A DNA stretch of 64,000 bases from Pseudomonas putida (lineage in GTDB: Bacteria; Pseudomonadota; Gammaproteobacteria; Pseudomonadales; Pseudomonadaceae), in contig NZ_JANHLD010000002.1 in the NCBI RefSeq assembly GCF_028682455.1, positions 186,001-250,000 on the forward strand. Reading direction: 5' to 3'. A model generated the notes under the pieces. That model ran no database searches. It saw only the letters and a list, made by a program, of their open reading frames with translations, and had not been told where the DNA came from. The position numbers and the translations under genes were made by a program. Position 1 is the stretch's first letter. Every line of letters begins with the position of its first letter. Below are positions 26,385 through 36,102 of this stretch, in pieces.

Positions 26385-27683
26385 ATGCTGAAAATCCTCG
26401 TACGCCTGTACCTGGTGACCATCGCCGCCTATGCCGGTGCGCTGTTGCTGATTCCCGACGCCATTGTCGGTGCCTTTCACGAGCGCTTCATCGCCTACAA
26501 CCTGGACCAGGCCAAGGGCGTCCAGAAGTTGATCGTCGAGCGCTTTCGCCAGGTGTCGGCGACGCAGTGGCCCGAAGTCGAGAAAGCCCTTGCGGCTGAC
26601 TTCGCACCGCTGCAGATCGAGCTGCGGCGCCAGGACCAGATCGGCCTGTCCCATGACGACCGGGCACGCTTGTCGGCCGGCGAAAACGTGGTGCGCCTGG
26701 GCGACTGGGGCTACTACAACTCGGCCCTGGCACCCCTGGATTCAACCTGGGCGGTGGAGTTGCGCAACCCGCCGGACCCGGTAGACATTAACCTGTTGTC
26801 GTGGGGTGTCACGGTACTGATCGGCGCGGCCCTGCTCGGTTGCCTGCTGTTGTGGGTGTGGCCGCACTGGCGCGACCTCGAGCGCCTCAAAGAGACAGCG
26901 CGACGCCTGGGGCAGGGGCAGCTGTCGGAGCGTACGCAGATTCCGGCGCGCTCGAACATCGGCGAGCTGGCCCAGGTGTTCGACACCATGGCCCACGACG
27001 TCGAGCGCCTGCTGACCCAGCAGCGAGAGCTGCTCAACGCCGTCTCCCACGAACTGCGCACACCATTGACCCGCCTGGACTTTGGCCTGGTGCTGTTGTT
27101 CGACGAGGTGCCGCCAGGCTGTCGCAAGCGTCTGCTGGAACTGGTGGGGCACGTGCGCGAACTGGATGAGCTGGTGCTCGAGCTGCTGTCGTACAGCCGC
27201 TTGCAGAATGCCGACCAGGCCCGCGAACGGGTCGAGGTATCGTTGCTGGAATTGGTCGACAGTATCCTCGGCAGCTTTGCCGAGGAACTCGATAGCCGTG
27301 ACATCGAATGGCAGGTTCGCGCCGACGACAACCTACCGCGCTTTATCCTCGACCCGCGCCTGACCGCCCGGGCACTACAGAATCTCGTACGCAATGCCAT
27401 GCGCTACTGCGACCGGCAATTGCTGTTGCGCCTGAGTCTGGATGCCGAGGGGCACTGCCTGCTGACGGTCGAGGATGACGGTATCGGTATTCCGGTGGAT
27501 CAGCGTGAGCTGATCTTTCAGCCGTTCTATCGCCTGGACCGTAGCCGGGATCGCACCACCGGTGGTTTTGGACTGGGGTTGGCGATCAGCCGGCGGGCAA
27601 TCGAGGGGCAAGGTGGCACCTTGACCGTGAGCCAGTCGGCGCTGGGTGGGGCGCAGTTCCTGATTCGCTTGCCGCGGGGGTGA
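26385..27683 (+). CDS. Sensor histidine kinase of the RND-linked two-component system
   Basis: 432 residues. N-terminal membrane helix, periplasmic sensor of about 120 residues, second helix (VTVLIGAALLGCLLLWVW), HAMP, H box AVSHELRTPLTRLDF (His near 222), N box NLVRNAMRYC, and G boxes DDGIGIP and GGFGLGLAIS. RstB-like layout. Starts 16 bases after the regulator stop, so the two are co-transcribed. Confidence 0.9.
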   Translation: MLKILVRLYLVTIAAYAGALLLIPDAIVGAFHERFIAYNLDQAKGVQKLIVERFRQVSATQWPEVEKALAADFAPLQIELRRQDQIGLSHDDRARLSAGENVVRLGDWGYYNSALAPLDSTWAVELRNPPDPVDINLLSWGVTVLIGAALLGCLLLWVWPHWRDLERLKETARRLGQGQLSERTQIPARSNIGELAQVFDTMAHDVERLLTQQRELLNAVSHELRTPLTRLDFGLVLLFDEVPPGCRKRLLELVGHVRELDELVLELLSYSRLQNADQARERVEVSLLELVDSILGSFAEELDSRDIEWQVRADDNLPRFILDPRLTARALQNLVRNAMRYCDRQLLLRLSLDAEGHCLLTVEDDGIGIPVDQRELIFQPFYRLDRSRDRTTGGFGLGLAISRRAIEGQGGTLTVSQSALGGAQFLIRLPRG

Positions 27684-27715
27684 GCGGGGCTGTGGGGGCG
27701 TGACAGGCCCTCGAT

Positions 27716-27746
27716 ATCGCATCGCGGGGCAATCCCGCTCCTACCA
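27716..27746. repeat. Single REP unit
   Basis: TCGCGGGGCAATCCCGCTCC, a P. putida-type REP, in the space between the convergent kinase and diguanylate cyclase genes. Confidence 0.6.
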
Positions 27747-28808
27747 GGCTACATAGCGGTCCTTGCCTTCGTGCTTGGCCCGGTACAGCGCCTCGTCGGC
27801 CTTGACCAGGGCGTTGCTCAGGCTGTCGTCACGCCCGACCGGGGTCAGGCCGATGCTGATGGTCACCGGGTGATCGGTGGCATCTTCGCGCACCCGTCTG
27901 CACAGCGCATCCATGCGTTGTTCGGCATCGGCCTGGTTCATGCCCCACAGATAAATGGCGAACTCCTCGCCGCCCAAGCGGGCATATTCGAATTCGTTCA
28001 TCGCCGCCTTGATATTGGCCGCGGTGCGCTTGAGCACCAGATCGCCGATGTCGTGGCCGAACTGGTCGTTGACCTTCTTGAAGTTGTCGATGTCGATCAT
28101 CGCCAGGTAGCGGTGCGGCTCGTCGTCTTCCAGGTGGCGCTGGGCCTTGGTCATGAACGAGCGGCGGTTGGGGATTTCGGTGAGGGCGTCGACATAGGCC
28201 TGCTCGAGCAGCACCTTGGACATGTAGAAGTTGTACAGCTTGGCACTGCGCAGCTTGAGGTAGGTGTAGGTGATCAGGCCGCTGAGGAACAGCGTGTAGC
28301 ACAGGATCAAGCCGCCACGCAGTTCCACGGAGTGTACCAGCCCCTCGCGGTAAGGGTTGAGGTTGAACCAGATGACCAGCATGGCCGCGAAGAACGACCA
28401 GCGCCGTACCGGCAGCACCGACACGCTGTACAGCGCACTGGAGGCGCCCAGCACCAACCAGGCCGGGCGCAGCTCCGCCGGCAGGCCGTCGATCACCAGG
28501 CGCATGGCCAGGGTGATGACGGCCACGAACACCAGGTTGAGCACATCGAAATGCACCGCCTTGCGGGTGAATGCCAGCATGATGGTGAGGATGACCATTA
28601 CCGCAATGAACACCAACGACCGGAAAGTGAAGGCTTGCAGGCCGAGATAGCCGACGATCAGGTCGAACAGTATCCAGATCCCGAGGCTGACGCAGAATAT
28701 CAGCAGGCAGAAGGAATGCAGGCTTTCGAAATCATGCTGGCGAAATTCCCGGCGCAGTTCGGGCGGTGCGATATTGCTGCGCACCTGCTGTTCGATGGTT
28801 TTGTACAT
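27741..28808 (-). CDS. Membrane-bound diguanylate cyclase
   Basis: 355 residues: about six predicted membrane segments (residues 30-190), then a GGDEF domain with the active-site motif RLGGEEF and DIDNFKKVNDQFGHDIGD. GGEEF is catalytically competent, so it should make cyclic di-GMP. No clear RxxD inhibitory site was seen before the motif. No EAL domain. No operon partner is evident. Confidence 0.9.
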   Translation of the reverse strand: MYKTIEQQVRSNIAPPELRREFRQHDFESLHSFCLLIFCVSLGIWILFDLIVGYLGLQAFTFRSLVFIAVMVILTIMLAFTRKAVHFDVLNLVFVAVITLAMRLVIDGLPAELRPAWLVLGASSALYSVSVLPVRRWSFFAAMLVIWFNLNPYREGLVHSVELRGGLILCYTLFLSGLITYTYLKLRSAKLYNFYMSKVLLEQAYVDALTEIPNRRSFMTKAQRHLEDDEPHRYLAMIDIDNFKKVNDQFGHDIGDLVLKRTAANIKAAMNEFEYARLGGEEFAIYLWGMNQADAEQRMDALCRRVREDATDHPVTISIGLTPVGRDDSLSNALVKADEALYRAKHEGKDRYVAW

Positions 28809-28874
28809 GGCGGCCTTGCGAATGCTGTGAGTTCCGAATGCGTCTCGGTTGCCGCTGAAGGTTAGCAGGCCCTC

Positions 28875-30029
28875 TCATGCATCGTGGCGCTCGCGAGCTT
28901 TGTTCTCGAGCCACTGGTTCAGTCGTTCGGCGATGCGTTCGCTGGCGTGGCCATCGCCGTAGGGGGTGAACACCCGGCTCATGCGTTGGTAGACCTCGGC
29001 ATCATCGAGCAGCAGGCTGGTTTCCTTGACGATTCGTTCGGTCAGGGTGCCCACCAGCTTCACCGTTCCGCCTTCGAGCACCGAAGGGCGCTCGGTCACC
29101 TTGCGAAGCACCAGCAGCGGCTTGCCCAGGGCGGGCGCCTCTTCCTGCACGCCGCCGGAGTCGGTGAGGATCAGGTAGGCGCGGTCCATCAGCCAGACAA
29201 AATGCTGATAGTCCTGGGGCGGTAGCAGGAGGATGTTCGACTGATGGGAGAGCACCCCGTAGACGGCCTTTTGCACTTGGGGGTTCAAGTGCACGGGGTA
29301 GACGAACTGCACGTTCGGGTAGCGCAGGGCAAGTTCGGCCAGGGCCAGGCAGATACGCTCGAAGCCCTGGCCAAAGTTCTCCCGCCGGTGACCGGTGACC
29401 AGCACCATGCGCTGGTCTTCGCGCAGGTGCGCCAAGGGCGATTCGGGAGCGGGTTTCCAGTGGCTCTTGGTCAGGTGCTCGCGCATCCACAGCAGCGCAT
29501 CGATCACCGTGTTGCCGGTGACTTCGATGTTTTCAAGCGCTACGCCTTCGCGCAACAAGTTGTCGCGGGCGCGGTTGGTCGGCGCAAAGTGCAGGTCGGC
29601 GATCACCGCCGTCATGCGCCGGTTGGCTTCCTCGGGCCAGGGCGCCTTGAGGTTGCCGGTGCGCAGCCCGGCTTCGACGTGCCCGATCGGAATCTGCCGG
29701 TTGAAAGCGGCGAGGGCGGCGATAAAGCTGGTGGTGGTGGCACCGTGCACCAGCACGATGTCGGGCTTGATCTGGGAGTAGGTGGCGTCCAGTTGCTCGA
29801 GCAATTGTTGCGACAGGCCATTGAGCGTCTGACTCTGGGTCATGACGTGGAGGTCCTCGTCAACGCTCAAGCCAAAGTCCTTGAGTACCTGTTGGAGCAT
29901 TTCCCGGTGCTGGCCGGTGGAGCAGATATTCAGTTCGACGTCTGGCCACTGGCGTAACACCTGGGCCAGTGGGGCCATCTTGATTGCTTCGGGGCGCGTC
30001 CCAAAAACCATCATGACTGTGTAGGCCAT
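28875..30029 (-). CDS. wecB: UDP-N-acetylglucosamine 2-epimerase (non-hydrolysing)
   Basis: 384 residues. VMMVFGTRPEAIKMAPL at the N-terminus, CSTGQHREMLQQVL, HVEAGLRTGNL, TGHRRENFG and DSGGVQEEAPALGKPLLVLR are the UDP-GlcNAc and catalytic motifs of WecB/MnaA, which makes UDP-ManNAc for surface polysaccharide. The start at 30029 (MAYTVMM) is the family start; the frame is open 93 bases further. No polysaccharide cluster surrounds it here. Confidence 0.9.
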   Translation of the reverse strand: MAYTVMMVFGTRPEAIKMAPLAQVLRQWPDVELNICSTGQHREMLQQVLKDFGLSVDEDLHVMTQSQTLNGLSQQLLEQLDATYSQIKPDIVLVHGATTTSFIAALAAFNRQIPIGHVEAGLRTGNLKAPWPEEANRRMTAVIADLHFAPTNRARDNLLREGVALENIEVTGNTVIDALLWMREHLTKSHWKPAPESPLAHLREDQRMVLVTGHRRENFGQGFERICLALAELALRYPNVQFVYPVHLNPQVQKAVYGVLSHQSNILLLPPQDYQHFVWLMDRAYLILTDSGGVQEEAPALGKPLLVLRKVTERPSVLEGGTVKLVGTLTERIVKETSLLLDDAEVYQRMSRVFTPYGDGHASERIAERLNQWLENKARERHDA

Positions 30030-30160
30030 CGTCGCGATCCTCGTCCCTTCCTGATGTGCGAAGTTGTACGATCCGTCGGTGTCGTAGGTGTTAGATACAG
30101 CAGCAGAACGGGGGTTGTCCACTCGCGGGAGCGGCTATTTGGCGTCAAGGAAGGCAGGCT

Positions 30161-31069
30161 TTAGAGCGGTTCATGAGCATCGGTGGGCAAACCCGCGCCT
30201 TCACGCAACCACGCCAGGAACACACGCACTGCCGGCCGTCGTTCCTGGCCTGGTACGCAGACTGCGCTGTACTGCGCTGCTGGCAGACGGATGTCGTCGC
30301 GCCACGGCTGCAACAAGCCGAGCCTCAGGCTTTGGGCAACCAGCACGGTGCTCGCCAGCACCGGCCCATGACCTGCAATCGCCGCCTGCAAGGCATGGTG
30401 CTCGTCGTCGTAGTGATGAAAGCGGGCGCGTTGCAGCCACGCCTGCTTGCCCGCCAGAGCGCACCAGCGGGTCCAGTCGATGGCGGCGCCGCTGGCCGAC
30501 ACCCATGGAGCTTCGATCAATACCAGTGCCTGGTCGTCCGGGGGCTCTTGCCAGCCAGGTGGGCAATAGACGGCAAAATGCTCCGACAGCAGCGGCACTC
30601 GGTACAGGGTCGGGTCAATGTTGAATTCTGCGCGCAGGGCCAGGTCAAGGCTGTGGTCGCGGTGCAGGTCGATGACCGCGTTGCTGGTTTGCACCTTGAC
30701 CTGGATGTCGCTGTGACGCCGGTGAAAGTCTCCCAGGCGCGGGATCAGCCAGAGGCTGGCGAAAGCAGCGGTGGTGGTCAAGGTCAGTTGTTGCTGGTCG
30801 CAAGGGGGACGCAGGTCGGTCATGGCCTGTTGCAGCTCACCCAGGGCGTGGTGGACCTGGCGGTACAGTTGCTCGCCTGCCGTGGTCAGCGCGACCCGCT
30901 GGGCACTGCGCTGGAACAGTAGCTGGCCCAGGTGGGTTTCCAGTTGCTTGACCTGGTGCGAGACCGCCGCCGGGGTCACGGCCAGCTCGTCGGCGGCAGC
31001 CTTGAAGCCACCCAGGCGGGCCGCCGCTTCGAAGGTGCGCAGGGCAGTCAGGGGCAATTTGGCGAACAT
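30161..31069 (-). CDS. LysR-family regulator (GcvA-like), probably of the PACE gene
   Basis: 302 residues. N-terminal helix-turn-helix: LTALRTFEAAARLGGFKAAADELAVTPAAVSHQVKQLE; C-terminal effector-binding domain with SLDLALRAEF. Divergent from a PACE efflux gene, an arrangement known for AceR and AceI in Acinetobacter, where the LysR protein activates the pump. The ATG at 31069 is preferred; a TTG lies three codons earlier. Confidence 0.85.
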   Translation of the reverse strand: MFAKLPLTALRTFEAAARLGGFKAAADELAVTPAAVSHQVKQLETHLGQLLFQRSAQRVALTTAGEQLYRQVHHALGELQQAMTDLRPPCDQQQLTLTTTAAFASLWLIPRLGDFHRRHSDIQVKVQTSNAVIDLHRDHSLDLALRAEFNIDPTLYRVPLLSEHFAVYCPPGWQEPPDDQALVLIEAPWVSASGAAIDWTRWCALAGKQAWLQRARFHHYDDEHHALQAAIAGHGPVLASTVLVAQSLRLGLLQPWRDDIRLPAAQYSAVCVPGQERRPAVRVFLAWLREGAGLPTDAHEPL

Positions 31070-31082
31070 GACGTTCAACCTG

Positions 31083-31099
31083 ATTGAGGGAGGCTCAAT
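31083..31099. promoter_or_regulatory. LysR-type operator candidate
   Basis: ATTGAG-N5-CTCAAT, a perfect interrupted palindrome in the divergent LysR/PACE promoter, with a second palindromic TCAATTGA close by (about 31104-31112). Size and T-N11-A character fit LysR binding. Confidence 0.55.
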
Positions 31100-31166
31100 C
31101 TAGCTCAATTGAACCTGAGCCTCAACGCAGCTAGGGTGGGGCTTCATTTGTCGAGGGGAGCCGGTC

Positions 31167-31595
31167 ATGCAAGGCAAGGCGCGCAAGGTCGTCCAGGCCA
31201 TACTTTACGAAGCCATCGCGGTGCTGTGCGTGGCGCCGACGCTGTCCTGGGCGTTCGATACGGACATGGCGCATTCAACAGTGCTCTCGCTGATCCTGTC
31301 AGCCGTGGCCCTGGCCTGGAACATGTTCTACAACTGGATCTTCGAGTACTGGGAAGCGCGTCAGGCCCAACGGCGTCGCACCCTGTGGCGGCGATTCGTG
31401 CATGCGCTGGGCTTCGAGGGCGGGATGGTGCTGATCCTCTTGCCAGTGGTTGCCTACTGGCTGCAGATCAGTCTGTGGGCGGCGCTGCTGACCAACCTTG
31501 CGCTGTTTCTGTTCTTCTTCGTCTACGCCTTTGTGTTCCAGTGGGGCTTCGACCGGGTGTTCGATGTGCCGGCATCGGCGCGAGAGCCCGCTTGA
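31167..31595 (+). CDS. PACE-family efflux transporter (AceI-like)
   Basis: 142 residues with four membrane helices made of two tandem transmembrane-pair domains: YEAIAVLCVAPTLSWAFD ... AWNMFYNWIFEYWE and FEGGMVLILLPVVAYWL ... FFFVYAFVFQWGFDRVF. This is the pattern of proteobacterial antimicrobial compound efflux proteins, which export biocides such as chlorhexidine and short-chain diamines. The conserved Glu of helix 1 (YEA) is present. Divergent from its probable LysR regulator. Confidence 0.88.
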   Translation: MQGKARKVVQAILYEAIAVLCVAPTLSWAFDTDMAHSTVLSLILSAVALAWNMFYNWIFEYWEARQAQRRRTLWRRFVHALGFEGGMVLILLPVVAYWLQISLWAALLTNLALFLFFFVYAFVFQWGFDRVFDVPASAREPA

Positions 31596-31628
31596 CTTCG
31601 GTCGCGCAGCTGGGCTAGTTTCCCTGCC

Positions 31629-31694
31629 ATGAATACCTACCTGCAGTTGCCCCAGCACAGCATTATTACCGCCATTATCAGTTTGGCGGGCTAG
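31629..31694 (+). CDS. ilvA leader peptide
   Basis: A 21-residue open frame whose middle reads SIITAIISLAG, with four isoleucine codons (two adjacent pairs, 31662-31679) around one threonine codon. A stem-loop terminator follows 15 bases after the stop, and ilvA begins 79 bases after it. This is the classical layout of an attenuator leader peptide sensing charged tRNA-Ile. The ribosome site upstream is weak. Confidence 0.65.
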   Translation: MNTYLQLPQHSIITAIISLAG

Positions 31695-31740
31695 CTGGCA
31701 CTTGCACAGAACCCGCCCTGGAGGCGGGTTCTTTCTCTCT
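31685..31740 (+). promoter_or_regulatory. Transcription attenuator upstream of ilvA
   Basis: Terminator hairpin AACCCGCC-CTGGA-GGCGGGTT (31710-31730) followed by CTTTCTCTCT. The CCCGCC arm can pair instead with GGCGGG at 31685-31690, inside the last codons of the leader peptide. A ribosome stalled at the Ile codons leaves GGCGGG free and favours the antiterminator; a ribosome reaching the stop covers it and lets the terminator form. Confidence 0.7.
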
Positions 31741-31773
31741 CTCCTGGGCACTTCAAAAAACCAGGAGTCACCG

Positions 31774-33336
31774 ATGACCAGCCTTGCCGTTAGCCCTCGC
31801 ACACCATCCGCGTCGCTGAACCTGCTGTCCGACTACGTACGGCGCATTCTCGCTGCCCCGGTGTACGACCTGGCGATCGAAACGCCTTTGCAGCTTGCAC
31901 CGGCGTTGTCCCAGGCCCTGGGCAACCAGGTGCTGCTCAAGCGTGAAGACCTGCAGCCGACGTTCTCCTTCAAGATCCGTGGTGCCTACAACCGCCTCAG
32001 CCGCCTGAACCCGGCCCAGCGCGCACGCGGGGTCATCACGGCATCGGCCGGCAACCATGCCCAGGGCGTAGCCCTGGCTGCCCGAGAACTGGGCATGCGG
32101 GCAACCATCGTCATGCCGACCACTACTCCGGAATTGAAAGTGAACGGCGTGCGCTCGCGCGGTGGTGAAGTGGTGCTGCACGGCGACAGTTTCCCGCACG
32201 CCCTGGCTCATGCCCTCAAGCTTGCCGACAGTGAAGGCGCGACCTTCGTCCCACCCTTCGATGACCCGGACGTGATCGCCGGCCAAGGCACGGTGGCCAT
32301 GGAAATCCTGCGCCAGCAGCCCGGTGCGCTGGACGTGATCTTCGTGCCGGTGGGCGGCGGCGGTCTGATCGCCGGCATCGCCGCCTACGTCAAGTACCTG
32401 CGCCCACAGGTCAAGGTGATCGGCGTCGAACCACAGGACTCCAACTGCCTGCAGGCGGCGCTGGCGGCTGGCGAGCGGGTGGTGCTGCCCCAGGTCGGCA
32501 GCTTTGCCGAGGGCGTGGCGGTGGCGCAGATCGGCGCCCATTGCTTCGAGCTGTGCCGGCACTATGTGGATGAAGTGATCACGGTCAGCAACGACGAGCT
32601 GTGCGCGGCAATCAAGGACATCTACGACGACACCCGCTCGATCACCGAACCGTCGGGGGCACTGGCGGTGGCCGGCATCAAGAAGTATGTCGCTCGCGAG
32701 AATGCCGTTGGGCAGACCCTGGTAGCCATCGACTCCGGCGCCAACGTCAACTTCGACCGCCTTCGCCATGTTGCCGAACGCGCCGAGCTGGGTGAGCAGC
32801 GCGAAGCGATCATCGCCGTGACCATCCCCGAGCAGCCCGGCAGTTTTCGGGCGTTCTGCCAGGCGCTGGGCAAGCGCCAGATCACCGAGTTCAACTACCG
32901 CTATTACCCTGGCAAGGAGGCGCGGCTGTTTGTTGGAGTGCAGACCCATCCACAACACGACCCCCGTGACCGTTTGCTGGCGAGCCTCGGCGAACAGGGC
33001 TACAGCGTGCTCGACCTGACCGACAACGAACTGGCCAAGTTGCACGTGCGCCATACCGTGGGCGGGCATGCCGGCCCCGGCGCAAACGAGCGGGTGATGC
33101 GCTTTGAATTCCCGGAACGCCCGGGGGCCTTGCTGGGATTCCTGGAACGCCTGGGCAAGCGCTGGAACATCAGCTTGTTCCACTACCGCAACCATGGTGC
33201 GGCCGAGGCACGGGTATTTGCCGCCCTGGAGGTGCCCGAAGACGAACAGGCCGGCCTGCCGCAAGCGCTGGATGACATGGGCTATCGCTACTGGGACGAG
33301 ACCGACAACCCGGCCTACCGCTTGTTCCTCGGTTGA
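31774..33336 (+). CDS. ilvA: Threonine ammonia-lyase (biosynthetic)
   Basis: 520 residues. PLP lysine in [14 protein letters not shown] (K67), [29 protein letters not shown], and a C-terminal regulatory part of two ACT-like domains ([50 protein letters not shown]). The two-domain form is the isoleucine-sensitive biosynthetic enzyme making 2-oxobutanoate. ATG 31774 has CAGGAG upstream. Expression is probably controlled by the attenuator just upstream in addition to feedback inhibition. Confidence 0.93.
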   Translation: MTSLAVSPRTPSASLNLLSDYVRRILAAPVYDLAIETPLQLAPALSQALGNQVLLKREDLQPTFSFKIRGAYNRLSRLNPAQRARGVITASAGNHAQGVALAARELGMRATIVMPTTTPELKVNGVRSRGGEVVLHGDSFPHALAHALKLADSEGATFVPPFDDPDVIAGQGTVAMEILRQQPGALDVIFVPVGGGGLIAGIAAYVKYLRPQVKVIGVEPQDSNCLQAALAAGERVVLPQVGSFAEGVAVAQIGAHCFELCRHYVDEVITVSNDELCAAIKDIYDDTRSITEPSGALAVAGIKKYVARENAVGQTLVAIDSGANVNFDRLRHVAERAELGEQREAIIAVTIPEQPGSFRAFCQALGKRQITEFNYRYYPGKEARLFVGVQTHPQHDPRDRLLASLGEQGYSVLDLTDNELAKLHVRHTVGGHAGPGANERVMRFEFPERPGALLGFLERLGKRWNISLFHYRNHGAAEARVFAALEVPEDEQAGLPQALDDMGYRYWDETDNPAYRLFLG

Positions 33337-33418
33337 GCAAGGCTTGCCCCAGATCAACACGGGGCAGGCTGTATCGGCGGATCCTGAAGGCAATGGAATA
33401 TTGCACGAGGGTTTCGCC

Positions 33419-34567
33419 ATGAGCAGCACGTTCTTCATCCCCGCCGTCAACATCATGGGCATTGATTGCCTCGACGAAGCGATGGCCGCCATCGCCGGCT
33501 ACGGGCTGCGCAAGGCGCTGATCGTCACCGATACAGGCCTGGCCAAGGCCGGTGTCGCCACGCGCATTGCCGAACTGCTGGCCATGCGCGACATCGACTC
33601 GTCGATTTTCGACGGCGCCAAACCCAACCCCAGCATCGCCAACGTCGAACAAGGCCTGGCGCAATTGCAACGCGAGCGTTGCGACTGCGTGATTTCCCTG
33701 GGCGGCGGCTCGCCCCATGACTGCGCCAAGGGCATTGCCCTGTGCGCCACCAACGGCGGGCACATCAGCGATTACGAAGGCGTCGACCGCTCGGCCAAGC
33801 CGCAGCTGCCGCTGATTGCGATCAACACCACGGCCGGTACGGCAAGTGAAATGACTCGCTTCTGCATCATCACCGACGAGGCTCGCCATGTGAAAATGGC
33901 CATCGTCGACCGTAACGTCACGCCGTTGCTCTCGGTGAACGACCCAGCGCTGATGGCCGCGATGCCCAAGGGGCTGACGGCAGCAACGGGCATGGACGCA
34001 CTGACTCACGCCATCGAGGCCTATGTGTCCACGGCGGCGACGCCCATTACCGACGCCTGTGCAATCAAGGCCATCGAGCTGATCAGTGACAACCTGCGCC
34101 AGGCCGTGGCCGAAGGCAGTGATCTGCAGGCCCGCGAGAACATGGCGTATGCCCAGTTCCTGGCCGGCATGGCGTTCAACAATGCTTCGCTGGGCTATGT
34201 GCATGCGATGGCGCACCAGCTCGGCGGGTTCTATGACTTGCCCCATGGGGTTTGCAACGCCGTGCTGCTGCCGCATGTGCAGCGCTTCAATGCCAAGGTC
34301 AGTGCTGCGCGCCTGCGCGATGTTGCCAAGGCGATGGGTGTGGATGTCAGCGGCATGAGCGCGGAGCAGGGCAGTGATGCGGCGATTGCCGCTATCGAGA
34401 ACCTGTCGCGGGCCATCGAAATTCCCGCCGGGCTGGCGGTGCTGGGGGCGCGCGAGGCGGATGTGCCGGTCCTGGCCAGCAATGCACTGAAGGATGCCTG
34501 TGGACTGACCAATCCGCGGCCGGCGAGCCAGGAAGAGATCGAGGCGATTTTCAAGGCGGCCTTTTAA
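33419..34567 (+). CDS. Iron-containing (group III) alcohol dehydrogenase
   Basis: 382 residues. NAD-binding motif [36 protein letters not shown] and metal-ligand motifs [14 protein letters not shown] and [23 protein letters not shown] match AdhB/YiaY/ErcA-type Fe-ADHs. The substrate is not determinable; YiaY/AdhE-like enzymes oxidise or reduce short alcohols and aldehydes. ATG 33419 has GAGG upstream. It lies 82 bases after ilvA with no clear terminator, so read-through is possible. Confidence 0.9.
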   Translation: MSSTFFIPAVNIMGIDCLDEAMAAIAGYGLRKALIVTDTGLAKAGVATRIAELLAMRDIDSSIFDGAKPNPSIANVEQGLAQLQRERCDCVISLGGGSPHDCAKGIALCATNGGHISDYEGVDRSAKPQLPLIAINTTAGTASEMTRFCIITDEARHVKMAIVDRNVTPLLSVNDPALMAAMPKGLTAATGMDALTHAIEAYVSTAATPITDACAIKAIELISDNLRQAVAEGSDLQARENMAYAQFLAGMAFNNASLGYVHAMAHQLGGFYDLPHGVCNAVLLPHVQRFNAKVSAARLRDVAKAMGVDVSGMSAEQGSDAAIAAIENLSRAIEIPAGLAVLGAREADVPVLASNALKDACGLTNPRPASQEEIEAIFKAAF

Positions 34568-34585
34568 CCGTAGCGCTTGAATGAA

Positions 34586-34634
34586 TCGCGGGGCAAGCCC
34601 GCTCCCACAGTGTAGGAGCGGGCTTGCCCTGCGA
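34586..34634. repeat. REP inverted pair between adh and gntP
   Basis: TCGCGGGGCAAGCCCGCTCC followed after 10 bases by its inverse (GGAGCGGGCTTGCCCTGCGA). Located between two convergent genes; can act as a bidirectional transcript end. Confidence 0.75.
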
Positions 34635-34641
34635 GAGGCCC

Positions 34642-35994
34642 TCAAACCACCAACGACAACAGCATGATAAAGATGATGCCGACCACCGACAGGATGGTCT
34701 CCATCATGCTCCAGGTCTTGAACGTCTCGGCCACGGTCATGTTGAAGTACTGCTTCACCAGCCAGAACCCGGCATCGTTGACGTGCGACAGAATCAACGA
34801 CCCCGCCCCGGTAGCCAGCACCAGCAACTCACGATTGACCCCGGGAATCATGCCGATCACCGGTGCGACTATCCCGGCACCGGTAATGGTTGCCACCGTC
34901 GCGGACCCGGTGGCAATGCGAATCACCGCCGCCACCAGCCACGCCAGCATGATCGGCGAGATCTGTGCATGCACGGCCATCTGGCCGATCACATTGCCCA
35001 CCCCGGTATCCACCAGCATCTGCTTGAAGCCACCCCCGGCGCCGACGATCAGCACAATAGCGGCGGTCGGTGCCAGGCTCTGGTCGAGCAATTTCATGAT
35101 CTGCTGGCGGGAAAAGCCCCGGGCTGCGCCAAAGGTATAGAAAGCCAGGAGCAAGGCAGCGAGCAGGGCGGTGATGGGGTGGCCGATCAGGTCCATCCAC
35201 TGGCGCACGATGTGTTCGGCTGGCAGTACCACGTCGGCGAAGGTCTTGAGCAGCATCAGGAACACCGGCAGCAACACGGTGACCAGGGTCACGGTGAAAC
35301 TGGGCAGGTTCTTTTGTTCCGACTCCCGGGCGATCTGGTCCATCAGCTCCTGGGAGGGCGAGCCCGGAATGTAGCGGGAGATGAAGTTGCCATACAGGGG
35401 CCCTGCAATGATGGCGGTGGGCAGGGCGACGATCAGGCCATAGAAGATGGTCTTGCCGATGTCGGCATTGAAGATGCCGATGGCCAGCAAAGGCCCGGGG
35501 TGCGGCGGCACCAGGCCATGGACCACCGACAAGCCGGCCAGTAGCGGTATACCGATCTTGATCAGCGATACCCCGGAGCGGCGGGCGACGATGAACACCA
35601 GCGGGATCAACAGCACGAAACCGATCTCGAAGAACAGCGGGATGCCTACCAGGAAAGCGGCGAACATCATCGCCCAGTGCACTTTCTGTTTACCGAAGGC
35701 CCTGATCAAGGTCTGGGCGATCTGGTCGGCGCCGCCGGAGTCGGCCATCAACTTGCCCAGCATGGTGCCCAGGGCCAGGACGATGCCAACGAATCCCAGG
35801 ACACCGCCGAAACCGTCCTGGAACGACTTCATGACCTTGGCCACCGGCATGCCCGAAGTCAGGCCCAGAAAGCCGGCGGCCAGGGTGAGGGCGACGAAAG
35901 GGTGGACTTTGAAATGAGTGATCAGCAGCACCAGGCCGATGATGGTGACCACCGCATCAAGCAGCAGGTAGGTATCAGTTGCCAGACCGAACAT
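34642..35994 (-). CDS. gntP: Gluconate:H+ symporter
   Basis: 450 residues, GntP family, 12-14 membrane segments; LVPPHPGPLLAIGIFNADIGKTI and VIRIATGSATVATITGAGIVAPV are family signatures. Imports gluconate across the inner membrane for the kinase encoded upstream. It has its own GntR box at 36065-36078. Confidence 0.92.
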   Translation of the reverse strand: MFGLATDTYLLLDAVVTIIGLVLLITHFKVHPFVALTLAAGFLGLTSGMPVAKVMKSFQDGFGGVLGFVGIVLALGTMLGKLMADSGGADQIAQTLIRAFGKQKVHWAMMFAAFLVGIPLFFEIGFVLLIPLVFIVARRSGVSLIKIGIPLLAGLSVVHGLVPPHPGPLLAIGIFNADIGKTIFYGLIVALPTAIIAGPLYGNFISRYIPGSPSQELMDQIARESEQKNLPSFTVTLVTVLLPVFLMLLKTFADVVLPAEHIVRQWMDLIGHPITALLAALLLAFYTFGAARGFSRQQIMKLLDQSLAPTAAIVLIVGAGGGFKQMLVDTGVGNVIGQMAVHAQISPIMLAWLVAAVIRIATGSATVATITGAGIVAPVIGMIPGVNRELLVLATGAGSLILSHVNDAGFWLVKQYFNMTVAETFKTWSMMETILSVVGIIFIMLLSLVV

Positions 35995-36064
35995 GGTTCA
36001 GTGCCTCGTCTTGTCATTGTCTTGTCATTATTGTGGGCGGAGCATTTGCAGCATTTACTGGTTG

Positions 36065-36078
36065 AGATAGCGCTATCT
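36065..36078. promoter_or_regulatory. GntR operator, gntP promoter
   Basis: AGATAGCGCTATCT, a perfect 14-bp palindrome, 70 bases upstream of the gntP start and in the gntK-gntP gap. Same sequence as at 36662-36675. Confidence 0.75.
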
Positions 36079-36102
36079 TTGGTGAGCCGAGAAACTGCCA
36101 TT

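Noticed and set aside
31694..31704. TGGCACTTGCA, resembling a sigma-54 promoter before ilvA
   Set aside because: The distance between GG and GC is too short (5 instead of 10 bases), and the site lies inside the attenuator.
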